Source of the DNA: Chimonanthus salicifolius | Taxonomy: Eukaryota > Streptophyta > Magnoliopsida > Laurales > Calycanthaceae | Direction of reading: 5' to 3' | Length of the DNA: 64,000 bases | Assembly (NCBI GenBank): GCA_013350335.1 | Contig: CM023537.1 | Location: forward strand, 8,175,438 to 8,239,437 | Shown: positions 1 through 11,387 of the stretch, one piece after another | How the letters are laid out: each line of letters starts with the position of its first letter | How positions within the stretch are numbered: the first letter of the stretch is position 1 | Position numbers and translations under genes: made by a program | Notes under the pieces: model-generated | The model's input: only the letters and a program-made list of their open reading frames with translations | What the model was told of the DNA's origin: nothing | Database searches by the model: none

Positions 1-3000
1 TAAAAGTAAATTAATGACCCAATGTATTCATGAAATTATATTCAACATTATTTCAAATTCAAATTCAAAGAACTTTATAATGGATTAAAATTTGGATCGT
101 GGAATCTAATTTCAATCAAGTATTGGTATGAATGCACTAATTGAACGTTAAATTCAAATTTCAAATAACAAAACCCACCACTTAAGATCCAGTATGGGTA
201 TATGGAATAGCTTTCTTTCAAAGGGTTCTGATGCTAAGACCTTCTACAATGTACAACCCTTATTCTTCTGACTGTACTTCGTGGGGGAGCTTATATATTA
301 CTCCCTTCATTCCATTTTAGTTGTCTGATTTGAAACATTTGTATTTTTTAAAGAACTCTCTACATAAGATTAACACTTCATGTGATTTTATCTATTTTCA
401 AAACACTTGATGCTACTCCAGTATGAATGGGACAACTATTTTGGGACAATCTCAAAATTGATATAAGACAACTAAATTGGAACAAAGAGAGGAACTAATA
501 GTACCTTGATCTCTCCATTATCTCAGCATTTTCACTTTCTTTCACCATTATCATCATACAACTAGAACATCATCTATCTAGAGTCAACTTTTCGTTTTCT
601 ACTTTGATTTATCAACATCATAACATCATGTGTAACAATGTATTGATAATAAACTTTAACTTACTCGTACAAGTCTTCTAAACCAAGTTATCTTAATTGG
701 CCTAAAATAAGTTCAAAGTTATCCAAATTAAACACAAATTTTATATAGTTTAAAATGTAGAGATTCTTAGAGAATAATTAATTCCTCACCTTATGAATGT
801 ATGAAAGACATCTTCTACCCCACAAATAAATCATTTGGTGCAGCATATTTCATCAGAGTAATCATATTAGAGTCTCTTAAAATAAAATTAAACAAAGAAA
901 TATTAAGGTAACGTGGATGAGATACTGAGTTGCCGTATATAGACCCTCACGCATGCTACTGAAGATGCCACCCCCTCCCATTGATAAACAAAGGATAAAT
1001 GAAACACAGATGAGAAAGCATCATATTAATTGAAAGTTATTTTAATGAAGTATCCTATGTGCCTTGTCTCCCTTGAATTGGGTTTTGTTTTAAGTTTTTC
1101 TAAATTACTCACTATTAAATTAATTTTTTAGTCATACTTAGGAATTGTTTTCAATTGCTTATTTTAAAGTTTAAAAATTTATAATTAACTCACCTAGATT
1201 TCTAAATTGACCCATCCGAGTCAATATATTAGTACGAGTAAGTTGTGTTTAATCTTTCCAGCCTTTCGACTTTCCAGAAAGATGCAAGCTAGAAGTATAG
1301 TTAAAAAATTCGGTCGATATATTATATATCAGTCGCAATGGTTGGGTGTCATAGACACCACTTTGTCGACAGTTGTTCTTGCAACGATCGAGCAACAGTC
1401 CAATTTTTTTTTACCATTGTGGGTCTCACTAAAAGTATCGCGGTCACCACATTGCAAACCATATAATCATGTCTCTATAAATAAAAGAAATTAGTGAAAC
1501 TCCACTAAGATATTAAGATATTCCTCTCTATCCCTTGTAAAACAATCAGTGAGTGATTCTACAGAAATGATAACATACTAAAAACTTGGCACTAACAAAG
1601 TTAAGCCCTCCTCTCTAAATTCGTTTGTATCTAAGAGTTCTTAAAATATTGAGATGAGATAATAGCTATAGCCTTAGAAATAAAAGGTGGTTCCTCCAAA
1701 CAAAGTCAAGAGCAGTGTTGGCTCATTAAGTTAAGAAATTCAACATATAAATTGAAAACAAAAATTACAAATTAACACAAATTTTTAGTATAAATTTCAA
1801 TTTACAGCTACTTAATTTTAGTGGTCAAAATTAACTTACATCCTTAAAAAATTTAATAAAAGGACGGCATGTGATTTTGACCATTAAAATTAGATTTTGA
1901 AAAAATAAATTGTGCACTTATGGCTCATTAATCTACTTTCAATTTCTATAGTTCATTTTATCACATGTGTATAAAATATAAAAATATGCATAAATTATTC
2001 GGGTTGAGTATTGGACTTCAGACTTGATCATGATATCTTCAAACCCAAGTCCGATTAGCCATCGGTCTATAAATTAATGCTCGAAACCTATTTTTCTTAA
2101 ATTGAACTTCTCAAGCTTTCAAATTTTCCAAGTCAAATTGCCGTTCTTATTCTATATGGAGAAGTACGTAGGTCATGATAGTGGCCGTATAATAATGGGA
2201 CAAGTCATGATTTTAAAATAAGATTAAAATCATTAATAAAATATTTAATATTAGTATTTTATCTGAATTCTCAAAATGAGAAGCAGTTAATATGCATCAA
2301 CTTGGATACATGGGAGGTGGTGTGAAAGTTTTAGAATGATCATAAGTAAGTTCTTTTAATTTCTTAAGATAAATACAGTAAAACCTCTATAATAAAATAT
2401 GTCTGGGATTATTGTACATATATTATATTAAAGAAGTTATTTATTAAAGGGTCTAGTAGATTGACGTACAATATTCATTTTGAAAAAAAATTGTTTAAAC
2501 TCTCACCCATCTTAAAAAGTTTTTTCGATTAAAATCGTTTTTATCTTCTTTTTTTTTCTGCCCCATCGGCCATTACTGCATGAAAGCTAGACTGTCATCC
2601 ATCGTCGCTATTGGATCTTCTTCGTCTGCAACCTTTAAGACTATTGAGAAACCCTACTACTTTGGCAGATCTAGAAATAAATTATCCTAGGGTCAGTTTT
2701 TGATAGTGTTACTTGAGAGAGACACTACAAAAGAGGCTTTACAGAGAAGTAAAAGATCGGCAGTAATAATAATGTCACTTCTCCAGTAATTTTGTATTTT
2801 GAAGGTATGAAATATTATTTTAGAAAATAATTGGAACAATATATTTCTTATTCTAAATGTATTAAGTACTGATTTAGAGAAATTTATTACATTTTATATG
2901 AATTTAAGATCGAAAACGACTGCAAATATTATTTTAGATAAATTATAATTTTATAAAGAAATATATTATAGAAATTTTATTATACTTTCGATTCTCAAAA

Positions 3001-3002
3001 AT
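1..3002. other. AT-rich intergenic DNA, no gene recognised
   Basis: No open frame here resembles a known protein, and the longest frames are short and start at non-ATG codons. Base composition is strongly AT-rich, with many A or T runs. No repeat family that recurs elsewhere in the window was recognised. It is probably the distal upstream region of the ERF gene or old transposon relics. Confidence 0.5.
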
Positions 3003-3004
3003 AT

Positions 3005-3195
3005 AAAAAGGATGGCATCGATGTCGGAACAAACGCAGCGTGCACGTCATTCAAATACCATCTCCTCCTCATCCCGGCCGTTTGATCCATTTGCTTGTCG
3101 ATTAGCCTCAACTCCTCACACGCTGCCAAGTGGCATTCTCGCTGCCCTCCTCATCCATTTCGTTGACCAAGCAAGGCTATGAACAAAGACAAGGA
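3005..3195. other. GC-richer island upstream of the ERF gene, function unknown
   Basis: A block of about 190 bases, much richer in G and C than its surroundings, contains ACGT cores (GTGCACGTCATT) and the near-palindrome TGCCAAGTGGCA. Such motifs occur in plant bZIP and bHLH binding sites, so distal regulation of the ERF gene about 1.1 kb downstream is possible. It could equally be a transposon fragment. No reading frame was recognised. Confidence 0.2.
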
Positions 3196-3684
3196 CTAAG
3201 CCTCCAACAAATACATAAAAAATGTTCCCTTGTCTAATTTTATTTTTCAAACTTCCAATGACACCCATGAACCCCTTTTTGAATGGTTGAATAGACTACT
3301 AAACTACCACCACTGCTAATTAATGATTTGATCCTTAATCTTCGTTACTTAATTATTATTTCATACTAAATTAGGAGGTTTTGAATTTCATTTGGAAGGC
3401 AGTTGGATTATTTTCTATGTCAATTTGGACATTAGAATATTGATGGCCAATATTTTAAAAACACAACTTGTTATTAAATTATTTTCTATCACGGTTTGAT
3501 TTAATTGGATTTAGTTCAACTGTTTTCAACTGTCTTGTGATAATTAGTAGACACATAGCAACTTAATACAATGTTGTGTTTAATAATAAATTTGTCAAAA
3601 ATATAAAAAAATTGAAAATTATATTGCAATTATGATACTATAGTGATAAAAAATGAAAAAGAGATTTTTTATTGTATTTTTATA

Positions 3685-3880
3685 ATTTTGGTTCAAGTGA
3701 TTATCTTAAGACCATATCATCTTGAAGACTGGTTCAAGTCCAACCAAAGTGAGAGTCTTGAGTTCGATTCTCACTCTACGCCACAGATTCGCTTCCTATT
3801 AATTTACTGAGTGTGTGCGAGTTAGATAGACTTTCACATGTCTCGAAAATTAGTCAAATGCCAAATTAAATCAAACCATT
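3685..3880 (+). mobile_element. SINE family A copy, degraded
   Basis: A tRNA-derived short retroposon relative. A box-B-like stretch (GAGTTCGATTCTC, near 3758) is followed by the 3' body shared with other copies in this window (GTGTGTGCGAG, then ATTAGTCAAATGCC). The A-rich tail is eroded. Family membership was judged by comparison with the better copies at 15196 and 29768. Confidence 0.5.
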
Positions 3881-4284
3881 TACATCGATTCAAATATTAA
3901 AGTAAGATTAACCCTCTTTTTCTATCAAAAGTATTTCTTTAGCACATCATTTTACAGACACAAGGATAGATTTGACAATCCAATGGAACAGGGATGTGTT
4001 TGGCTGAACCCTGTACACATCAGCAATAGAAGCAGAAACAAAAGGGCACATATAAAGAAACATGAAATGACTAAGTCGTCGATATTTTATAAGAGTGGCT
4101 ATTGGAAAACTCGTTCATCGTGGAGAAGGCAAAAGATTCCAAAAACAATCAGCCAAGAACATAGAGACAAGAATTCCACTCTTGTGGAAGAATTAGAAGT
4201 TCATCCCTCCCCATTCCTTTCTTAAACCAGACCCACATCTCCCCCTCCCTCCCCCATCAGATTCTTACAACCACTTCTTCTTCC

Positions 4285-5124
4285 ATGGAACTTAATTTCC
4301 AACAACAGCAGCAACAAAGAAGAGAGATTCCAGTAACTAAAGGAAGCAAATTCAAAGGAAGCAGAGGAAGCGGCAGAAACAATAACAAATTTGTTGGTGT
4401 TAGGCAGAGGCCTTCTGGGAGATGGGTGGCAGAGATCAAGGACACAACACAAAAGATTAGAATGTGGCTTGGCACCTTTGAAACTGCAGAAGAGGCAGCT
4501 CAAGCCTACGATGAAGCTGCGTGTCTCCTTCGAGGATCGAACACTCGAACCAATTTCATCACCCACGTCTCCTCTAATTCCCCTATCGCTTCCCGAATTC
4601 GCAATCTCCTCAATCGCAAAACAGCTGCTAAACAAGCAGCCCAAACCACCACCATCTCCTCTAGTAATTACAGTAACAGCAGTAACAGTACTAGTATTAG
4701 TAATACTAGTACTACTAGTGTCTGTAGTGATAGTGGTGCTAGAAGTACTAGAATTAGTAGTAATATCTCTCTTGAGAAAATAACACCCACCCAATTGGTT
4801 GAAGATTATTATAAACCTGATCTGAGCAACTGCATTGAGGAACTCGAATCGAGCTATTCCGGGTCTGATCTCTCATGGCTCCTTGAACCTGGCTTCGATC
4901 GAGTGCCTTTTGCCCAAGATGGGATGGATTTGTCTAAACAAGTTGGGTTGCCCGAGAATGTCAATCCAGAGATTACAGAATTCGAACGTATGAAGGTGGA
5001 GAGGCAGATATCGGCGTCGCTCTACGCCATTAATGGTGTTCATGAGTATCTGGAGACTGTTCATGAACCCTCAGATGCTTTTTGGGATCTCCCTCCTCTG
5101 TGTCAATTATTCTTACAGACTTGA
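4285..5124 (+). CDS. ERN1: AP2/ERF transcription factor, ERN1/RAP2.11 type (ERF group V)
   Basis: An intronless gene of 279 codons encoding a nuclear DNA-binding transcription factor. A glutamine run (residues 6-11) and a basic stretch precede a single AP2/ERF domain at about residues 36-91. The domain contains the family motifs [36 protein letters not shown] and [10 protein letters not shown] serine/asparagine-rich linker (about 127-163) is encoded by AGT/AAT-type triplet repeats. The conserved C-terminal block ([17 protein letters not shown], then [11 protein letters not shown]) is typical of ERN-type proteins, which in legumes act downstream of symbiotic signalling. Outside nodulating plants the family (RAP2.11 in Arabidopsis) is linked to other responses, so the role here is inferred only as transcriptional control through GCC-like sites. 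The first ATG follows a pyrimidine-rich leader and precedes the conserved N-terminus. The choice between ERN1 and RAP2.11 orthology is less certain than the family call. Confidence 0.9.
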   Translation: MELNFQQQQQQRREIPVTKGSKFKGSRGSGRNNNKFVGVRQRPSGRWVAEIKDTTQKIRMWLGTFETAEEAAQAYDEAACLLRGSNTRTNFITHVSSNSPIASRIRNLLNRKTAAKQAAQTTTISSSNYSNSSNSTSISNTSTTSVCSDSGARSTRISSNISLEKITPTQLVEDYYKPDLSNCIEELESSYSGSDLSWLLEPGFDRVPFAQDGMDLSKQVGLPENVNPEITEFERMKVERQISASLYAINGVHEYLETVHEPSDAFWDLPPLCQLFLQT

Positions 5125-5704
5125 ATTCTCTCTTTTTCTCTTCTCATTCTTTCTTCTGTTGAGAAAGTTGAAAGAGGGTATCTTCTTGCACAAATAGTAA
5201 AATGATATTAGGGTTTATGAACTGATGTTTCAATCTATCTGCAAGAGATACTAACAGTCTGATTAGCTTCTTTTGTTATTTCTCTGTTTCTCTTGTCAAC
5301 CCTTTTGGATGTATAATCCATGGGAATTATCAATACAAATCCTTACAGCATTACAAGAGGTCTGATTAATCAGATAGGCATGGAAAGCAGCCACCTTCTG
5401 CAATTATGAATTATCCACTTGACTTTGTTTATAATATTTGACTATGTGGAGTTCTATGATACGTACGCAATAATGCAGCAATGTGCAATGTACAATGTTG
5501 GAAGCAATAAAAATCCAAAACTAGGTAGGGTTGATTATGCAAAAATGGGGCCATGATTTATATTTGTTTCAGGTGTTTGGTTGAGGGAGAAGTGATCACA
5601 TGCAATTAATTTGATTCATTGAAAACTAAAAAATCAAGTGTTAAGGAAAATGATTCATTCTTGTGGAGTTATTCAGTGTGAGTGGAAATAAAAGTTTGTA
5701 CGTA

Positions 5705-5762
5705 CTTTGAGAATTAGTCGGGTACTTTAAGAGACTTGAACACCTTGATCTTAAAAAAAACA
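5705..5762 (+). mobile_element. SINE family A, 5'-truncated tail
   Basis: Only the last 60 or so bases of the family A SINE are present: GAATTAGTCGGGTACTTT, then GAACACCTTGATCTT and an A run at 5753-5760. Severe 5' truncation with an intact poly-A is the usual result of target-primed retroposition. Confidence 0.55.
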
Positions 5763-5892
5763 TATCATACATAAACATATGGTTTGCTCGTGTATCTGGA
5801 AGTACCAAACTTAGAGTTCAACATCAACATAATTTAAATTGTTGAAGTTAAAATTGATGTGTAAAAATTGTCCTTAAGACAGTGTTTGCCCC

Positions 5893-5925
5893 CACACCAA
5901 TCGCACACCATCAGCGATTGGTGTG
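5893..5925. repeat. Perfect 12-bp inverted repeat (hairpin)
   Basis: CACACCAATCGC at 5893-5904 is the exact reverse complement of GCGATTGGTGTG at 5914-5925, with a 9-base loop. It could form a cruciform or an RNA hairpin. No poly-T or other terminator or small-RNA context was seen. Confidence 0.75.
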
Positions 5926-6649
5926 CGTCGAATCGCTTCGACTATCACCCAAGAAATTACATGAAAAATAGTGACGAAAACAAAATAAAAATGTTTTGGA
6001 AATTTAAAAACCATTATCAAAATCGCTAAAAGTCATTTATAGACTCGAAGAATCCCTCCACGATGCTCTTTCATGGGTTTTTAAGGGTTTCATGCCCTTC
6101 AAACTGAGGTACACATATAGTGAAAAGACACATTTCAAAAGACAACTCTTAGAAATTAAAAACATGTTTTTCAAGTAAAATTTTAATTTTGAAAATATCC
6201 AATCGTGCCTACATCCACATTGAGATAGGAGGAATTTCACTATCTTGAATAATAGAGTTTCAATGCTCTCTTTCTCATGTCCCTCTCAATACAAATGCAT
6301 CAGTTAACTCAAGATGTTCTATTGATGAGCATCAAACTGAATTTGCTTATACAGCAAGTCCTCCCAGAATGAAGAATCATAACTCTCTGGTGTTGTTAAG
6401 AATGCTGAAATAATATTGCCCATAAATAATCAAACCCTAAGCAAGATTGGATAGAGATTGGGCCATTGTAATTCAGTCCTGATCAAGATCTCAATTCTTG
6501 ACCCATGAGTGGCTGCAAGTTGAGAATCTCTGCATGTCACACTAGGATCATATATTAACTCAGGTCATATTTATTTGTCCCGTCTATCCAACACTTGCAT
6601 GACTATTAGTGACAATTTTTTTGACTCTTAATAAATTTCTTTACTATTT

Positions 6650-6835
6650 TAAGCGACCAAGGTGTCCAGGTCTCCTAGAGCACCCTACTAATCATCGAAG
6701 AATATACAAGCCTCCTTACCCACACACTAGGTAAATCTACGGAAAATGGCCCTTTCGGAGTGGATTGGGAATCGAACTTATGACTCCCGCATCTTGAGAC
6801 GTGTTCCTAACCTAACCATTACTCCAACCCCTTCT
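6650..6835 (-). mobile_element. SINE family A, near full length
   Basis: On the minus strand this carries the complete family A body. Read on the plus strand it shows GACCAAGGTGTCCAGG, CACCCTACTAATC, CCCACACACTAGGTAA and a box-B complement (GGAATCGAACTTATG). It lies just upstream of the LINE remnant at 6960. Confidence 0.55.
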
Positions 6836-8216
6836 ATAAAAACCCAGAGTTCCAAGTCACAGGAAACTTCTCCATGCCAAGTAATCCACTTGATGCAACA
6901 AATTCAGCAAATCAGAAGAAAAATCTAGGCAAGTATAATAAGACCCACCTGGGATGAATCAATCTCCTTGGAGTACATTCCTTTTGACCAGGAAAACCAT
7001 CTATCTGTTAGCTTCACCAAAGAGGAAGTAGAAGAAACGGCTGAAGAATGGAATAATTGTTTAATATGGCACTTTGTGGGAAAAAGACCCTATTACATGG
7101 CTGTAAAGGATCAGCTTCAGAAAGCTTGGAGGAAATACTCTGGTATCTCTTTCCATTATTTAGAAAATGGTTTCTTCCTTTCCAAGATTGAAAATGCACA
7201 AGACTGCCAAGAAATCCTAGAAGGAGGGCCATATTTCGTGATGGGAAGGCCTCTAATTTTGAAGAAATGGCACTAAAAAATGTCTCTCCAGAAAGAGGAA
7301 TTAGAAACAGTTCCAATCTGGATCAAGTTTCCAAATCTAAACTTCAGTTTTAGATCCAAGAAGAGTTTGAGCAAACTAGCAAGTAGAATTGGCAAGCCCT
7401 TGTTCATGTACCAAAAACAGCAAAAGGAGAAATTCTGAAATTCTTGCCCATTTCAGAAGCAAGTCACTGAGAATAAGAAGCAGCAAACTGAAACCCAACC
7501 AGCAGACCTTATGGTGGAACATTGGACAGAAGTCAAACCAATCAGAGGAAAGGGTAGAAAGTTTGATTCTCCAAAGTTAACAGAGACACATAATTCAAAG
7601 GGCTCTTTTGAGGCACTGTCTGATTTGAATGGAAATTCAGAAATCCTGCCTGCACAACAGAAGGAAATTACAAAGCAAATCAAGCAGAAAATCAAAATAA
7701 ACTACCAGCAATTTGCTACTAGTGGCAGCCAATCAAGACCAGCTTGGAATACTGCAATATCATCAGCTAGCTTACCTGCAGAAGACAACTCAGTGTTGGG
7801 GCTGCAAACGACTCTCACATCAGTTGGACAAAGGGGGAAATAGAGAATTATATTGGGCTGGACAACTCCACCTATCAGGCTAGTCTTTTGGGCTAGAACC
7901 CCAGGCCCAACACTCGAGAGGGATCTCTTTGGGAGTGGGCACTCGACCATCAAAGCCTCCAAAATGAAATGCATTATCTGGAATGTTCGCGGCATGAACA
8001 GGATCGACATGTAAGGTGAAATAAAAGATAAGATCCTAAGTTCAAATCTCTCATTAATTTGCTTGACTGAATGTAGAGTAAGATCAATCAATGTGGAGCA
8101 TGTGTCCAAAAATGTTTTCCTCTCTTGTTGGAGCCATGTTACAAATATAGATTCATGTAAAAATGTTTGTATATGGATAGCATGGAATAGAGATGTAGAT
8201 GTTACTTTATTAAAAT

Positions 8217-8383
8217 CTGGGCTGGTCTTGAGATCTCCTAAAATCTCAGGGGCCTTAGGCGGAGTGAGATTTCAGGGGCCCTTTGTGACTGGTATATTAA
8301 AGGAGTTTAAGTGTGTGGGGACCTTTTTCTGTCTGAGGGCTATAGGCAGCGGCCTACGCCGCCTATGCCCAGGGCCAGCCCTG
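8217..8383. mobile_element. Small hAT-like MITE with an 8-bp target duplication
   Basis: A 167-bp insertion in the LINE endonuclease region. The flanks are identical 8-bp direct repeats, ATTAAAAT, at 8209-8216 and 8384-8391. The left end CTGGGCTGG pairs with the right end CCAGCCCTG as terminal inverted repeats with one mismatch. An 8-bp duplication and CAGGG-type ends are diagnostic of the hAT superfamily. There is no coding capacity. It shares the GGCCTTAGGC-type interior with the larger element at 51928-53012. Confidence 0.8.
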
Positions 8384-8392
8384 ATTAAAATC

Positions 8393-8550
8393 CTTAGATC
8401 ACTCACGTGGGTGTAGTTCAACTGGTTGCCTCCCACTTCCGGGTTCGAGCCCCTATAGTCTAACCTTAGTGTGCCTTAGGGATAGTGAGCTCATCCGTAA
8501 GAGTTTTAGTAAAACTATTTCTGATTTTTCCACACGTTAATCCAAAAAAA
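8393..8550 (+). mobile_element. tRNA-derived SINE with clear A and B boxes
   Basis: An RNA polymerase III-type internal promoter is visible: box A TAGTTCAACTGG near 8414 and box B GGGTTCGAGCCCC near 8440. A unique body and an A13 tail near 8543-8555 follow. The element sits in the dead LINE immediately after the hAT-like insertion. It belongs to a different family from the A and B copies elsewhere in the window. Confidence 0.7.
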
Positions 8551-8607
8551 AAAAAATCCTCTATAAATTGATCCACTGTAAGTGTACTCTAAGTGCAACG
8601 ATAAGCG

Positions 8608-8709
8608 CTTCCTCTTTTCAGGAATATATGGTGCAAATTGTCCCCAACACAGATCCCACTTCCTCTTTTGAGGAATATATGGTGCAAATTGTCCCCAACA
8701 CAGATCCCA
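8608..8709. repeat. Two-copy 51-bp tandem duplication in LINE sequence
   Basis: Copies at 8608-8658 and 8659-8709 differ at a single visible base (TTTTCAGG against TTTTGAGG). The shared part includes GGAATATATGGTGCAAATTG. Near identity suggests a recent duplication, since the surrounding LINE is heavily degraded. Confidence 0.85.
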
Positions 8710-8896
8710 ACTTTGGACAGATATCATCAGCCTGTCAATTACAACCACTCCTTGGTTTCTTGCTGGAGACTTCAATTGCATTAGATATCTTTCTGAAGAA
8801 AAGGGTGGCACTACTCTCAACCTGAAGTCAATGGAAGAGTTCACTCAACACATTTTTCAAGCTGGTCTTGCTGGGCCTGTCTTCACGTGGTCAAAT

Positions 8897-9184
8897 CAGA
8901 GTATAAATCTTGGCTGATATTGTCCATATCGGTCAGAGATAAAATAATTCGGCCGATTTCTTCTTCATTTTTTTTTTTTAAAAAAAGAGAATATCGGTTG
9001 TGGGCCCAGCCGATATTTGTCCATGTCAGCCGATATATATATATATATTAAAAAAACGGCCTTTTTATTTTTTTTAAATGAAGAAAAAAAAGCCATCGAG
9101 ATTTCCAAAAAAAAAATTAAACAGAGAAAAAATTTAACCGAGATCTCAGTTCGATACGAAAATTCGATCTAATTTTCGACCCTG
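8897..9184. mobile_element. hAT-like non-autonomous element, TATCGGCC family, copy 1
   Basis: A 288-bp insertion between LINE endonuclease motifs (FTWSNQ on the left, KLDRVFGNS on the right). The flanks GGTCAAAT (8889-8896) and AGTCAAAC (9185-9192) match at 6 of 8 bases, as an aged 8-bp target duplication would. The ends are CAGAGTATAAAT and, reversed, CAGGGTCGAAAAT. The interior carries repeated CCGATAT and TTCGGCCGAT motifs. It has no coding capacity. Confidence 0.6.
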
Positions 9185-9390
9185 AGTCAAACTCAAGCTA
9201 TGTAGAGAACATAATCGAGTGCAAGCTTGATAGAGTCTTTGGCAACTCAGTAGCTATGAATAACATCCAAATAAGTGGCAAAGTTGAATGTCCAACAGTC
9301 TCAGATCATTCTCCTATCATGTTAAGTATTTTTGAAAACAAAAGGGGGCCAACTCCCTTCAAATTCTTCAATAATATCCATTGGTATTAT

Positions 9391-11387
9391 TACCTCTATG
9401 TGTTGAGAGATCTACATTATATTCTCCTATTTTTAAAAATTTTAACATGCAATCAATTTTAAAAATATAGTTTCTCCTATACATATGTTTTTTAAGAAAA
9501 TTTATGGTTTAAAACCTTATTCTTAGTTTCTAAATTTTTGTATTTATAATTTATATTCAAATAGATTAATTTCTTTTATGAATATTCGTAAACTTGAGTA
9601 CCATATAGTGTTAAGATTTGAAATTGAAAGCAGACCAAACATAGATCAAACTAGGTCAGTAAACAGAGGCAGATCTGACTCGGCCCAATAGTCTTATTAG
9701 ATAGTCTGCGGCTTGGTCCGATAATATAATATTCTATTTGCCTTAGATCCGGCCTAGCTCGATAAGCCCATTGGACTATCCTCAGCCTGATAAGGGTCTG
9801 CTTGTCTGTTTTTGACCCATCATACTACCAAGCCCGTAATCAATTGTTTTTTATTATGAAACTGATAAATAGGTAAAATTTAAAACAATTAATCTAGTCA
9901 ATCTCATAAGACCCGTTCCCATTACAAAACACTTATATATTTTGTACTATTATTATTATCTAGATCTCTTTCTACATTTTTAATATGGACAGTTCTAATA
10001 ATCTCCCCTCAAACGAAATCAGCTATCCCGTTTGCTTGGGAGATCTCCCGAGTCTATACGAGATAGTATAAGACCTGACTTTGTTATCACTTGTTGAGTA
10101 ATATGTACCAAATACAAAAATATAAATCAACATACTACAATAATTAGACACCGTAATCTACGTGGTTCGGTAAATCCCACCTAAATTAGTTAATTGTTAC
10201 ATATTCTAGAAGTTAATAGAATTTATAATTTTTAAAATTTTAAAAAGCTTAAAATTTCTAAAAGAAAAGACCTTAAAAAGTTAAAATCCTAATTCCTACC
10301 AGAAACTCAGCCCGTAGACAGCAGGCAGGTTGTCGTATTTTTTAGGTCGAACCAAAAAGATCTAAGTGACCAGTGTGTGAGAGCCTTACACGTGTTCACC
10401 ATAGACAGCACACAGCGTTCACTTGCAAAAGTTTTGTCTGGCCTGATCCGAATTGAGCAACCGTTTCTTCCGAAATCCGAATTGAGTAACCGTTTCTGGT
10501 CTTGTTTGTGCACTTTTAAGGCTGTTGAAACGGGCCCCCTTTTGTTTGCACTCGGATTTTGAACCAATCCATGTTGAATGGATTTACAAGGGACGTAAAA
10601 TATTTCTTTAAAAAAATTAATTTAAATAATATAAAATAGTTTTAGACTTTATATTTATTAGAGTGTTGAATAAAAAATGGGTATATAAACAAAGTTAAAA
10701 TGACCAAATATATATAATTCATTAGATGAGTGAATTAATTTTAAAAAATATATTTAAAAATAATCGCATCAAAAATAATTTTGAATTAACTTAAATAAAT
10801 AATAAAATAAAAGAAGTACTTAGGAGGAGATTTGACTATGCAAGTAAAATACTATAAATAACTAATTTGTAGAATTAAGAAATTATAAAATGTAATCACT
10901 TAAATTACAAAAAATATGAAGTAAAGAAGTAAAGAGATAAAGATAGATATGATAAATAGTGAAGTGGCTGATTGATTGGTACGTAACATGGTCAATTTAA
11001 GATATAGAATTTTAAAAGTCAAATCCATTTAGATAGACTTTTGAAATTTTAATGTTTGATGATAATAGATTAAATAAGTATTTTTTAAAATATAATATAT
11101 ATGTACACTGTATCTCTCTATCTAATTCATTATTATTTTATGAGTTAAATAATTTCGTCAAATTGAATCTATTTTAAAATCCGACAAACTAAAGAAGCAC
11201 AAGTTGTTAAAAATTTGTGACTTTAAAAAAGTATAATTATAATAATTTATTAAAATTAATCTTTATCAAATTTTCTAAACTTAATACTTGTCAAATTAGG
11301 TTATGATTAGTCAATGTATTGGATCTTATGCCTATAAACTTTAAAATTTGATTTTCAACTCTATTTAAGAATTCATTTTTCACATAT
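9391..11387. other. AT-rich intergenic DNA without a recognised gene
   Basis: No protein similarity was recognised. The block around 10290-10570 is more GC-rich and contains two adjacent imperfect copies of CCGAATTGAGCAACCGTTTC (near 10448 and 10479). Its function is unknown. The rest is A/T-rich with many homopolymer runs. Confidence 0.45.

Larger units (their letters stand above)
5125..6640. other. 3' flank of the ERF gene and intergenic DNA
   Basis: This stretch holds the probable 3' UTR of the ERF gene, a 60-base SINE tail and a short perfect hairpin, both listed separately. No protein-coding frame was recognised. Confidence 0.5.
6960..9390 (+). mobile_element. Degraded plant L1-type LINE, 5' half (ORF1 and endonuclease), interrupted
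   Basis: The frame at 6968-7276 is a DUF4283-type gag-like domain with the characteristic EGGPYFVMGRPLILKKW segment. A hydrophilic ORF1 linker follows (7511-7843). From about 7970 the apurinic-type endonuclease starts (IIWNVRGMNRIDM). Its later motifs appear near 8740-8900 (FLAGDFNCI, then VFTWSNQ) and 9200-9380 (KLDRVFGNS, then PTVSDHSPI). Stops and frame changes show it is dead. It was later split by a hAT-like element (8217-8383), a tRNA-type SINE (about 8393-8550), a 51-bp tandem duplication and another hAT-like element (8897-9184). The reverse transcriptase is absent. Confidence 0.85.

Noticed and set aside
4222..4794. 190-codon minus-strand frame
   Set aside because: It is the antisense of the ERF coding region. 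Its serine/threonine richness mirrors the triplet repeats.
8404..8460. A tRNA gene
   Set aside because: A and B boxes are present, but no complete cloverleaf or acceptor stem was found, and it continues into a SINE body and poly-A.
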